From contig JAUIFV010000008.1 of the NCBI GenBank assembly GCA_030430155.1, positions 1 through 53,211 of the forward strand: a DNA stretch of 53,211 bases, written 5' to 3'. Below the pieces are notes generated by a model. The model was not told the origin of the DNA. It saw only the letters and a list, made by a program, of their open reading frames with translations, and did no database searches. Source of the stretch: Gammaproteobacteria bacterium (GTDB lineage Bacteria > Pseudomonadota > Gammaproteobacteria > Xanthomonadales > SZUA-5). Both the position numbers and the translations under genes were made by a program. How positions within the stretch are numbered: the first letter of the stretch is position 1; every line of letters starts with the position of its first letter. Positions 1-7,826 of this stretch are shown here, one piece after another.

Positions 1-693
1 TGACCACGCGAGTCCGTCCGCAAGCAGGGCTTGGACGGCTGCGTCTTCACCGTCGATGGGAGGAATGAGAAGGGTGATGCCGACTTGTGACGGCCGCAGA
101 ACGTAGCCATCGGGGGTGGCTTCGATAGTGGCCAGGCCGTGGACGGCCTCGTTGTAGGCATCAGGCAAGCTGGGTGCGGCGCCGTGCAGAACCTGCGTGC
201 GATTGGCGTCGACCAGCAGCACCGAGCAAAGTGCACCGGGATTGAGCGTCTCGTGCAAATTGGCGATCTGGGTCAGGCTGCGAGTGAGCGGCTGCTGCGC
301 GGCGATACCGGCCAGTATGGCGTTTAGCCCAGCCTCCAGCTTCTCTCGCCGCTTGCGTGCAGTGACATCGATGAAATAGATGCGCAGGCCTTCAGCATCC
401 GGATAGATGCGACTCTCGGTCCAGCGATTCTCAACAGCAAAGAATTCTTCGACGCGCAGCGAGCAGTGCTCCTCCATGGCGCGCTGAAAGGCGACGCGCA
501 GCGGGTCCTCGTCGGCAACCGGACACTCGCTCCAGATGTGCTTGCCGAGCAGATCCTCTGCGTCGCGACCGAGTATGTCGGCCGCTGCCTCGCTAACCTC
601 CGTAAACCGCCAATGCCGATCCAGGATCACGTGCGCGTCAGCGACCGGCTGGTCGGCGGTCGCGAAGGCATCGATAGCCGCCGGCCTATTCAT
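1..693 (-). CDS. PAS-GAF sensory protein, N-terminal part (runs off left edge)
   Basis: An open frame of 231 codons begins with ATG at 693-691 and is still open at base 1, so the C-terminal effector is missing. Residues 1 to about 120 look like a PAS domain: 'VILDRHWRFTEVSEAAADIL' is the usual start of a PAS core, and a PAC-like ending with 'YFIDVTARKRREKLE' follows. From about residue 125 a GAF domain begins, with the typical stretch 'LCSVLLVD' and then 'GAAPSLPDAYNEA'. PAS-GAF modules of this kind sense small ligands or redox state and usually precede a histidine kinase, GGDEF or EAL domain; which one applies cannot be seen here. The upstream sequence has a GGTGG-like ribosome site. Domain calls are firm; the output function is unknown. 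Confidence 0.8.
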   Translation of the reverse strand, partial: MNRPAAIDAFATADQPVADAHVILDRHWRFTEVSEAAADILGRDAEDLLGKHIWSECPVADEDPLRVAFQRAMEEHCSLRVEEFFAVENRWTESRIYPDAEGLRIYFIDVTARKRREKLEAGLNAILAGIAAQQPLTRSLTQIANLHETLNPGALCSVLLVDANRTQVLHGAAPSLPDAYNEAVHGLATIEATPDGYVLRPSQVGITLLIPPIDGEDAAVQALLADGLAWS

Positions 694-1340
694 CACATCC
701 ACCCTTGGCCAGCGGTTCGATTTCAGTAGGCAGTCGCCGCGCCGAGTGGGGGCACGTCGATGAGGTCAATGGGTGTCGCACAGCCATCGGCCCTCCTTTC
801 CACGAACGGGATCGCACGCTCTCGGATTGACACTGACGCCAGGGCCACGATCCTCTCACCCAATTCAGAGAGGAATCGGGCTAAATCTGCGCATTGGGTT
901 GCAGGAAGGGCGTCCCGATGACTGCGGCGACTACTACCGCCGACGCAAACGCTGCGCAATCAGTTGGACCTGTTGTGAAACCACTGCACCCCGGCGTTCG
1001 CCGGGATGCCGGCTAGGAGACCCACACCACACAGTTCGCAGAGAAGGAAAAGTCAGGGCTTACCAAGCCGTCGTCCCGGCCTCGAGCCGAAACCCTGTGC
1101 CTGCAAGCCGCCCGTGAGGTCGCTGGACCCCGGCGTTCGCCGGGGTGACGGCAAACAGGTCCAGTGCCTGCCCATGGTTCGCGGGACGGAAGAGTCAGGG
1201 CTCACCAGACCGTCGTCCCGGCCTCGAGCCGGGACCCAGTGCCTGCAAGGCGCCCGTGAGGTCGCTGGACCCCGGCATTCGCCGGGGGTGACGGCAAGGA
1301 CTGCTCTAAGACCTAAGGCCCAAGACCAAGCTACGACAAA
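694..1340. other. Gene-poor gap of about 650 bases with hairpins and repeats
   Basis: No convincing gene is present; short frames here lack family resemblance and ribosome sites. An inverted repeat with perfect 7-base arms (851-857 and 868-874) lies near the start of the PAS-GAF gene side. The right half carries two tandem copies of a repeat described in its own entry, plus a partial copy near 980-1012. The gap separates the minus-strand PAS-GAF gene from the 3' end of the minus-strand DUF1501 gene, so promoters of the sensory gene should lie between 694 and about 850. Confidence 0.6.
1033..1297. repeat. Two tandem copies of a palindrome-rich intergenic repeat
   Basis: Copies at about 1033-1154 and 1176-1297 repeat with a period near 142 bases; the best matched cores are 1051-1154 and 1193-1297. 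Each holds two hairpins: one built on CCCGGCCTCGAGCCGGG (degenerate in the first copy) and one on CCCCGGCGTTCGCCGGGG (one changed base in the second copy). A fragment with only the second hairpin lies near 980-1012. The shape resembles REP/BIME-type elements of proteobacteria, which are multi-copy and non-coding. Mobility and copy number in the rest of the genome cannot be judged here. Confidence 0.75.
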
Positions 1341-2567
1341 CTAAACAAACACCCCGCTGGTCGCGTTGCCCTCGAATCCGGGGAAGATGCTGCTGAAGTC
1401 GCTGATCCCGCCGCGCTTGCTGAGCAGTTCGGCCAGCACCGCTCGATAGTCGGTGGTTACGGCCAGATCGCCGTTATCGAGTGCAGCGTCGGCCAAGGTT
1501 GGCCAGTCGGCATAGACCTGCCCGCCGACCACTCCGCCGCCGAGCACAAACATCGCGCTGCCGCGTCCGTGGTCGGTGCCCTGCGAGCCGTTCTCGTAGG
1601 CGCGTCGACCGAACTCGGTCATGGTTACCACGGTGACTCTGGCCATGCTCGGGCCCAGATCGGTGCGGAAGGCGCTCAGGCCCTCGGCCAGTTCGGTGAG
1701 CAGCGGGTTCAGCTCGGCGGTCTGGTTGTTGTGGGTATCCCAACCGCCGATGTCCACGGTAGCCACCTCGACGCCAAGGTCGGACTTGATCAGCGCAGCC
1801 AGATCGCGCAGGCGCTGGCCGAAGGCGCCATCGGGATAGACCGCGCCGTTGGCAGGCTCGGCTGTGATCGCTGCGCTGGTGGCCAACTCATCGACTGCGG
1901 CGAAGGCTCGGGTGCCGGTACTGTCGACGAAACTCTCGCCGTCGAAGGTCTGCGCGAGCAGGCCCTTCAGGCCGTCACTGCGCTGCGAGGCGGAGACAAT
2001 GCCGAAGTCCTCGATGCTGGACATGCCAACCACCGGCGCGGGACCGGATAGGGAACGCGATACCGCGGTGCCCATGCCGACCGCGCGGAATGTGGCAGTG
2101 GAAGCCTCCAGTGAGGCCACATAGCGATTCAGCCAGCCGTCGAACACGCTGCCCTGCTCCAGCCAGGCGCGCTCCATGAAGTCCTGCGCATCGAAATGGG
2201 AGCGGCTGGGAGTGGTCAGTCCGGCCGCGTGAACGATGGCCAACTCGCCGGCGTCATACAGCGGTTTGAAGGGCGCCAGCGCCGGATTCAGCGCGAACTG
2301 TTCATTCAGACCGATCGAGGCTTCGGCGCCCGTTTCAGGCGCGGCGACGGCGATGGTCGGACGGCGCGAGTAGTACTGATTCTCGGTGTAGGGAATGACC
2401 GCGTTCAATCCGTCCATTGCACCGCGCTGGAAAACCACCACGATGACATCGCGATTGGCGGCGTCCTTGCGTTCAGCAGACCAGCCGATCTGGCTACCCA
2501 GTAGCGGAATGGAGGCACCGGCACAGGCCAGGCGGTGAAAGTCGCGGCGGCTCAATCGATTGCTCAT
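1341..2567 (-). CDS. DUF1501 family exported protein
   Basis: The 408-residue product begins with a twin-arginine motif (SRRDFHRLACAGASIPLLG), pointing to Tat export. It then shows the DUF1501 pattern: 'VIVVVFQRGAMDGLNAVIPY' early on, 'SRSHFDAQDFMERA' near residue 120, and 'TEFGRRAYENGSQGTDHGRG' near residue 320. DUF1501 proteins belong to the alkaline phosphatase/sulfatase-like superfamily, but no activity is established for this branch. The gene lies 14 bases downstream of the DUF1800 gene on the same strand, the usual pairing of these two families, so the two are almost surely cotranscribed and act together in the periplasm. Length is normal. Family call is firm; function is unknown. Confidence 0.9.
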   Translation of the reverse strand: MSNRLSRRDFHRLACAGASIPLLGSQIGWSAERKDAANRDVIVVVFQRGAMDGLNAVIPYTENQYYSRRPTIAVAAPETGAEASIGLNEQFALNPALAPFKPLYDAGELAIVHAAGLTTPSRSHFDAQDFMERAWLEQGSVFDGWLNRYVASLEASTATFRAVGMGTAVSRSLSGPAPVVGMSSIEDFGIVSASQRSDGLKGLLAQTFDGESFVDSTGTRAFAAVDELATSAAITAEPANGAVYPDGAFGQRLRDLAALIKSDLGVEVATVDIGGWDTHNNQTAELNPLLTELAEGLSAFRTDLGPSMARVTVVTMTEFGRRAYENGSQGTDHGRGSAMFVLGGGVVGGQVYADWPTLADAALDNGDLAVTTDYRAVLAELLSKRGGISDFSSIFPGFEGNATSGVFV

Positions 2568-2581
2568 GATGCCCTCGACGA

Positions 2582-4090
2582 TTAGCGGAAGTGAAAGTAG
2601 GGGCTGGCCAGCAGCAGCGCAGTCAACTCGCGCACCCGCACCTGCAGGGTGCGCGCATCAATGCGGGATTCAAGCGGCGCACCGCCCGCGGCGAACTCAA
2701 TCAGCAGCTGGCGATCCTCGGCCAGCAACGGACGCCGCAGCAGCCGCTGCGATAGCACGTCAACGATCTCCGCCGCCTTGTTGGCCCCGCCCAGTAAGGT
2801 CAGCGGATTCAGGTATATGCCCGGCGCCAGCGTGTTTTCGGCCAGCGCAAATGCGAAGTTCCAGCGACTCAGCCAGGCGGTGGTGTTGATCCAGTAGCCC
2901 TGCACATCGGGATAACCGTTCGGGGCCGGCCACATGAAGGGCAGCTGATTGAGCTGCTCCAAGTACTGATTGACCCGGCGGATCGGCGCCTCGCCCTGAA
3001 ACTGCAGATCCAGAGTGCGCATGGCGCTCATGATGAACTCGGCCGGTCGCTTGACCTTTTGATCACCAGAACCAGCGAATTCGGCTGAGGTGAATATAGC
3101 GCGCAGCATCGAGCGCACGTCGCCGCCGGTAGCCAGGAAGACCTGCGCTACCGCATCGACCAGACTGCTCGGCGGATTGTCGGCGACAAAGCGCCGCACC
3201 AGCTTGGTGGCAATCAACTGCGCGGTGGATGGGTGGGTGGCGAGAATGTCCAGCACCTGCTGACCATCTTCGATGCCCTGCCCGGCGGGCAGGGTCTGGC
3301 CGAGGAACTGCTTGGCGTTGTAGTCGTGCGCCAAGCCGTTGAATATGAACTCGTAGTCGCCTCGACCGTTGATGGTCCAGCCCGTGAAGGCACGCGCGAC
3401 GTCCTTGACGTCGTCTTCGGTGTAGCCGCCGTTGACCCCGAGGGTGTGCAGCTCAAGCAGCTCGCGGGCGTAATTTTCCTGCGGTCCGGTGGCGATGTTG
3501 ACGTAGTTGTCGAGGTAATAAAGCATCGCCGGGCTGCGCGCGTTGGCGTTGAGCAGATCGGCGAAGCGGCCCATTGCGTTGGCGCGGATGGCGCGATCGT
3601 CGGGCGTCTTGAACTGCCGTATCGGGCCGCTGACGTGCTCCACGCTGAAGTGATTGGACCAGAACTCGACCATCACCTCGTAGAGCTGCTGGCCGCTGTA
3701 GAACTGGCGCAGGAAGGTCGCGTAGCGCAGCTCAGCCAGGCTACGGAAGCTGTTCTGATTGGCCCGGGCGTCGGCGATCAGCTGAGCGTTCGTTTGCGCC
3801 AGGGTCGGAAAGATCCGATTCAGCGCGGACTCCAGGCCGCTGACATCAATGTTTTCGGGATTGAGCTGCGCCTCCAGCCAGCCGTCGAAGCCCAGGCTCT
3901 GGGCGACTTGGAATTCCGGCGAGCGCAGGCCAAAGCTGGCCCGGTTGGTGAGCAGCAACAGCGGATCGGGGCCTTCCAGCGCCTTTTCCCCTGCGCGCTT
4001 GACTACACGTTCGCTGCTGCCGTTCAGGCTGTAGAGCTGCGGCCCCTTGAACCAGCGATCGAAAAGCTCCCGGCGGGTCACTGTCGCCAT
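2582..4090 (-). CDS. DUF1800 family protein
   Basis: The 502-residue product matches DUF1800: 'LLLLTNRASFGLRSPEF' near residue 44, 'MVEFWSNHFSVEH' near residue 140, 'NYARELLELHTLGVNGGYTE' near residue 205, and 'DVARAFTGWTI' just after. These histidine- and acid-rich helices are the family hallmarks. It starts with ATG at 4090-4088, preceded by an AGGAG ribosome site. DUF1800 genes are nearly always followed by a DUF1501 gene, as here. The pair is widespread in exported protein sets of proteobacteria and planctomycetes, but no biochemical role is settled. No clear signal peptide is visible at this start; the partner carries the Tat signal and might bring it across. Confidence 0.9.
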   Translation of the reverse strand: MATVTRRELFDRWFKGPQLYSLNGSSERVVKRAGEKALEGPDPLLLLTNRASFGLRSPEFQVAQSLGFDGWLEAQLNPENIDVSGLESALNRIFPTLAQTNAQLIADARANQNSFRSLAELRYATFLRQFYSGQQLYEVMVEFWSNHFSVEHVSGPIRQFKTPDDRAIRANAMGRFADLLNANARSPAMLYYLDNYVNIATGPQENYARELLELHTLGVNGGYTEDDVKDVARAFTGWTINGRGDYEFIFNGLAHDYNAKQFLGQTLPAGQGIEDGQQVLDILATHPSTAQLIATKLVRRFVADNPPSSLVDAVAQVFLATGGDVRSMLRAIFTSAEFAGSGDQKVKRPAEFIMSAMRTLDLQFQGEAPIRRVNQYLEQLNQLPFMWPAPNGYPDVQGYWINTTAWLSRWNFAFALAENTLAPGIYLNPLTLLGGANKAAEIVDVLSQRLLRRPLLAEDRQLLIEFAAGGAPLESRIDARTLQVRVRELTALLLASPYFHFR

Positions 4091-4220
4091 CGGACTCCTC
4101 CTGCGTTGTTGGCGATCCGCTCACGCCGTCTGGCGTGATCGAACGGTACATGGCGCTACAACGCAGCATGCCGCCAATGGTTGACAGGGGCAATGAAGAA
4201 GCTTTCCAGCTGGGGCTCTG

Positions 4221-4258
4221 AGGAGCGCCGGCATCCTGCCGGCAGGCTTGTCGCTCCT
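4221..4258. repeat. Nested hairpin between DUF1800 and DUF2145 genes
   Basis: Outer arms AGGAGCG (4221-4227) and CGCTCCT (4252-4258) enclose an inner GCCGGC-ATCCT-GCCGGC hairpin (4227-4243). It lies just past the stop codon of the minus-strand DUF2145 gene. There is no run of T on either side, so it is not a standard intrinsic terminator. It could slow 3' decay or be a REP-like unit. Confidence 0.6.
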
Positions 4259-4260
4259 GA

Positions 4261-5070
4261 TCAGCTCAGCGGGTTTGCAACGACCTCCAGCTCCACGGCT
4301 TCGCGCGCGCGGAGCAATGCGAGTATGGAGCGTACGCTCACCACCTGGTACTTCCCGGACAAGCGCGAACTGACCGGGTGATCGGAGAAGCTGGCGTTGG
4401 CGCTGAACAACCCACCCACTACTCGACGTCCGTAGCTGATCCGGATCTGCTCCGGCCTGTAGCCGTGACCGTCCAACCCGCAGCGGCCGAACGGCCGTGA
4501 GGATCGAATGCGATCGCACTGCGGCAGCTCCACGGCCAGCGCGTAGCCGATCAACTCCGCCAGCCAGGCCGTCGAATTCTGGGTCCGGGCCGAGCCATAG
4601 CGCGAGATCACGCTGTAGCGCGGATCGAATACGCGCAGCGCCGCGCCCGCGTTCAGCGCCCGGAGCAGGCCGTCGCTCAACACCTGGTCCGGCCAGGCGA
4701 TGTGCGCCTCATAGCGATACAAGTCATCCAAGTAGAAGTTAAGCAGGCCCTCGGCATAGATCGCCGAGTCAGCGCCGCCGCAGTGGTTGAGCTGGTGGAT
4801 CACCGTCCAACGGCCCAGGGCATGGTCGCGCACCACCAGCCCGGAATGGCTGTAGCGCAATCCGTAGCCGCTCAGGTCCTGACCTACCCGTGACAGCACG
4901 GCCAGCGGGCGGTTGCGCGCTTCCAGTTGCTCGACCACGCGCGCGGTCAGGGTGCTGGCGCTGCGCAGCTGATGCGCGTCGACTTCGCGCCGCTCGCAGT
5001 TCGAGCCGGCGTACGCAGCGCAGCTGCCGACCACGGCCAACACGGCAACCAGCCGCGTCAGCGTGTTCAT
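4261..5070 (-). CDS. DUF2145 family exported protein
   Basis: The 269-residue product has a signal peptide (MNTLTRLVAVLAVVGSCAAYA, cleavage near residue 22). The mature part contains the DUF2145 pattern: 'LRYSHSGLVVRDHALGRW' near residue 72, 'VIHQLNHCG' after it, and 'LAELIGYALA' further on. Conserved His, Cys and Asn residues look like a papain/NlpC-type active site (inference: the SHSG and later His/Asn are arranged as in that fold). The start codon overlaps the stop of the upstream gene as ATGA, which indicates translational coupling. DUF2145 proteins are common in Xanthomonadales and have no settled function. Confidence 0.82.
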   Translation of the reverse strand: MNTLTRLVAVLAVVGSCAAYAGSNCERREVDAHQLRSASTLTARVVEQLEARNRPLAVLSRVGQDLSGYGLRYSHSGLVVRDHALGRWTVIHQLNHCGGADSAIYAEGLLNFYLDDLYRYEAHIAWPDQVLSDGLLRALNAGAALRVFDPRYSVISRYGSARTQNSTAWLAELIGYALAVELPQCDRIRSSRPFGRCGLDGHGYRPEQIRISYGRRVVGGLFSANASFSDHPVSSRLSGKYQVVSVRSILALLRAREAVELEVVANPLS

Positions 5071-5477
5071 CGATCCAGCCTTTGCTGACGATAGTGCGCC
5101 AACAGCGCCTCGCTGGGGATAAACAACAGCAGTTCGCTACCGACCCAAAGCGACGCGCCGCCCAACTCGGCCGCATAGGTCACGCTTCGCCCAATCAGCT
5201 CGGCACCGTCGGACAGCAGCCCGGCCGACACCGTCAGGGACAACCGACTGCCATCCACGGCTGACTCGATGACTGCTGTCGCCGCTTCGCCGCTGGCGTC
5301 CAGGCCGACCAGCACCCACTGACCGCCCTCGATCGCGGCCACCGCCGAGACTGTCGCCGGAGCCAGGCTCAACTCCGAAGAGATCACGCTGGCCTGACTG
5401 ACCTCGGCGTGTAGATCCCGCGGCATGCTCGCGCACAGCACCAACAGCAGCGACGTCGCTAAGTAGAATTTGATCAT
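5067..5477 (-). CDS. Small exported protein of unknown function, coupled to the DUF2145 gene
   Basis: The frame is open further upstream, but the start at 5477 (MIKFYLATSLLLVLCASMP) is chosen because it follows a good ribosome site (AAGGTGA) and begins a clear signal peptide. The product is 136 residues; the mature part is made of short beta-strand-like segments rich in Ser, Ala and Val, with 'GGQWVLVGLDASGEAAT' in the middle. I do not recognise a family. Its stop overlaps the start of the DUF2145 gene by four bases, so the two proteins probably work in the same process. Confidence 0.7.
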   Translation of the reverse strand: MIKFYLATSLLLVLCASMPRDLHAEVSQASVISSELSLAPATVSAVAAIEGGQWVLVGLDASGEAATAVIESAVDGSRLSLTVSAGLLSDGAELIGRSVTYAAELGGASLWVGSELLLFIPSEALLAHYRQQRLDR

Positions 5478-5574
5478 TGCGTTCACCTTGCACGAATGTA
5501 TGCGCCTCAGTGTTGGCCCGGTTGTCAGTGCAACACCAGCGCCGCCAGCAACGCATTCCGCCTCGGCACTGTCA

Positions 5575-5657
5575 GTATCGCGGCGCGATACCGATGCACC
5601 GGGCTGTCCCCGGACCCGTTGATGACGAGAACTTGTGAACTGCGCCTGCTGCGCAGT
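5575..5657. promoter_or_regulatory. Two perfect hairpins in a divergent promoter region
   Basis: The 224-base gap between divergent genes holds GTATCGC-GGC-GCGATAC (5575-5591) and ACTGCGC-CTGCT-GCGCAGT (5639-5657). Both have perfect 7-base arms with short spacers, as in operator sites for dimeric regulators. No regulator could be named. The second lies about 45 bases before the oxidoreductase operon. Confidence 0.35.
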
Positions 5658-5701
5658 CACACAGATGTCACTTAGTCCTTGCAGCGAACACAGTTCGGGC
5701 T

Positions 5702-7609
5702 ATGCTTCGACCGATCCGAACGCTGTTTGGCGCATTCCAGGCAAAGCAGCAGACGGTCTTTTCGCGATCTAAGGAGAGGGAGGTCGCGGTGCACGTCACC
5801 GATATTGCAGATCCGAACTATTTCCACAAAGTCGTCGATTGCCAGTGGGCCTGTCCGGCCCACACCCCGGTTCCGGAGTACATCCGCCTGATCGCCGCCG
5901 GCCGCTACGCCGACGCCTACATGATCAACTGGTACTCCAATGTCTTCCCCGGCGTCCTCGGGCGCACCTGCGACCGCCCCTGCGAACCCGCATGCAGACG
6001 AGTCCGGGTGGAAGAGAACAACGGTGAGAGCCCCGAACCGGTGGCGATCTGCCGTCTGAAGCGGGTCGCTGCCGACTACAAGAGCGACATTCGCCACCGC
6101 CTGCCCTCTGCGGCCAAATCGCCCAACGGCAAGCGCATCGCCTGCGTTGGCGCCGGGCCGGCCTCGCTGACCGTGGCCCGCGACCTGCTGCCGCTGGGCT
6201 ATGCGGTGACCATCTTCGATGCCGACCCCAAGGCCGGCGGCTTCATCCGCAGCCAGATTCCGCGCTTTCGCCTGCCTGAATCGGTGATCGATGAGGAAGT
6301 CGGCTACATCCTTGATCTGGGCGCGGAGTTCCGTGGCGGCCAGCGCATCGATTCGCTCAAAGCGCTGCTGGCAGAGAACTACGATGCGGTATTCGTCGGC
6401 TGCGGCGCGCCGCGCGGTCGTGACCTGGATCTGCCCGGCCGTCAGGAGGCGTCCAAATACATCCACCTGGGCATCGATTGGCTGGCCTCGGTGTCCTTTG
6501 AGCATGTGGACAAAGTCGGCCCACGAGTCATCGTCCTAGGCGGCGGCAACACCGCGATGGATTGCTGCCGGTCGGCGCGGCGCCTGGGCGGCAGCGACGT
6601 CAAAGTGGTGGTGCGTTCGGGCTTTGAGGAGATGAAGGCTTCGCCCTGGGAGAAGGAGGATGCCCAGCACGAAGGCATCCCCATCCTCAACTATCTGGTA
6701 CCGAAGGCCTTCCTGCACGAGGACGGCAAGCTGACCGGGATGCAGTTCCAAAAGGTGCGTCCGGAATACGGCGAAGACGGTCGGCGCAAGCTGATCCCCA
6801 CCGGTGAGCCGGATCAGATCATCGAATGCGATGAGGTGCTGCTGGCGGTTGGCCAGGAGAACGCTTTCCCCTGGATCGAGCGTGATCTGGGTATGGAGTT
6901 TGACCGCTGGGGACTGCCGGTACTCGATGAGCACACTCTGCAATCGACTCTGCCCAATGTGCTGTTCGGCGGCGACGCGGCCTTCGGTCCAAAGAACATC
7001 ATCTGGGCAGTTGCTCACGGCCACGAAGCGGCGGTCAGCATCGACAAGATGCTTAGCGGCGAAGACCCGTCCGAGCGGCCGCTGCCGGCGGTGCAGCTGA
7101 TCAGCCAGAAGATGGGCATTCACGAGTGGAGCTACGACAACGCCATCGACCCGGACCAGCGCAACAAGGTGCCGTGGGCGCCAGCTGAGCAGACACTAAG
7201 CAACATCGGTGTGGAGGTGGAATTGGGCTTTGACCCGGCGTTGGCCGTGCGCGAGGCGGCACGCTGCCTGAATTGTGATGCGCAGACGGTGTTCACCGGC
7301 AACAAGTGCATTGAGTGCGATGCCTGCGTGGACATCTGCCCGATGGACTGCATCAGCTTCACCGAAGACGGCGAAGAACCCGACCTGCGCCAGCGTCTCA
7401 CTGCCCCAGCGCAGAACCTGACTCAGGATCTGTATATCGGCGGCGATCTGAAGACCGGCCGGATCATGGTCAAGGACGAGGACGTCTGCCTGCACTGCGG
7501 CCTCTGCGCCGAACGCTGCCCGACCGGCGCCTGGGACATGCAGAAATTCTTCCTGGAGATGACCCACGCGGGTCCGAAGTGCCGGACGCCGGGGAGGAAG
7601 GCGGCATGA
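5702..7609 (+). CDS. GltD-like FAD/NAD(P) oxidoreductase with C-terminal ferredoxin domains
   Basis: A 635-residue redox protein. Near residues 44-105 an N-terminal iron-sulfur domain has 'CQWACPAHTPVPEYIRL' and 'GRTCDRPCEPACRR', as in the glutamate synthase small subunit. An FAD-binding fold follows ('IACVGAGPASLTVARDL') and then a nucleotide-binding fold ('VIVLGGGNTAMDCCRSARRL'). The C-terminal 120 residues carry two [4Fe-4S] motifs: 'CIECDACVDICPMDC' and 'CLHCGLCAERCPTGAW'. It probably passes electrons between NAD(P)H and the 2-oxoacid oxidoreductase encoded next, replacing a free ferredoxin. The ATG at 5702 has no clear ribosome site; a GTG at 5789, after AAGGAG and GGGAGG (5771-5783), is a serious alternative and would remove 29 residues. 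Confidence 0.85.
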   Translation: MLRPIRTLFGAFQAKQQTVFSRSKEREVAVHVTDIADPNYFHKVVDCQWACPAHTPVPEYIRLIAAGRYADAYMINWYSNVFPGVLGRTCDRPCEPACRRVRVEENNGESPEPVAICRLKRVAADYKSDIRHRLPSAAKSPNGKRIACVGAGPASLTVARDLLPLGYAVTIFDADPKAGGFIRSQIPRFRLPESVIDEEVGYILDLGAEFRGGQRIDSLKALLAENYDAVFVGCGAPRGRDLDLPGRQEASKYIHLGIDWLASVSFEHVDKVGPRVIVLGGGNTAMDCCRSARRLGGSDVKVVVRSGFEEMKASPWEKEDAQHEGIPILNYLVPKAFLHEDGKLTGMQFQKVRPEYGEDGRRKLIPTGEPDQIIECDEVLLAVGQENAFPWIERDLGMEFDRWGLPVLDEHTLQSTLPNVLFGGDAAFGPKNIIWAVAHGHEAAVSIDKMLSGEDPSERPLPAVQLISQKMGIHEWSYDNAIDPDQRNKVPWAPAEQTLSNIGVEVELGFDPALAVREAARCLNCDAQTVFTGNKCIECDACVDICPMDCISFTEDGEEPDLRQRLTAPAQNLTQDLYIGGDLKTGRIMVKDEDVCLHCGLCAERCPTGAWDMQKFFLEMTHAGPKCRTPGRKAA

Positions 7610-7626
7610 TTGTTAGGAGCAGAGAA

Positions 7627-7772
7627 AGGGCTCAGGGCTCAGGGCCCAGGGCCCAGGAGAGCAAGAGCCGCATGACGCTCCGTCGAAGCATTCCTGGGCC
7701 CTTGGCCCTGGGCCCTGGGCCCTGTCTTGGCATTTGCTCTACTGGGCCCTGGGCCCTATGCCCTGGGCCCTA
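7627..7772. repeat. GGGCCC-heptamer inverted repeat, copy 1 (inside the oxidoreductase operon)
   Basis: The left arm (7627-7658) is a run of AGGGCCC-type heptamers; the right arm (7692-7723) is its reverse complement at 29 of 32 positions, with a 33-base loop. A third array in the right-arm orientation follows at 7742-7772. It fills the gap between the reductase gene and the alpha subunit gene. Read as protein it would give a Gly-Pro-Leu-Ala-rich tail, which is why the frame of the alpha subunit appears to extend upstream. Confidence 0.9.
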
Positions 7773-7826
7773 TCGCGGCGTTCGAACTGCTATCCAGCAA
7801 GTCCGAAGCGCAGGGCCTACCGCGCC

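Noticed and set aside
694-1340. tRNA or small RNA gene in the left gap
   Set aside because: No T-loop-like GGTTCGAATCC sequence or acceptor pairing was seen; the hairpins belong to repeats.
7627-7772. CRISPR array in the GGGCCC repeats
   Set aside because: Units are 7 bases, tandem without spacers, and arranged as inverted arrays; no cas gene nearby.
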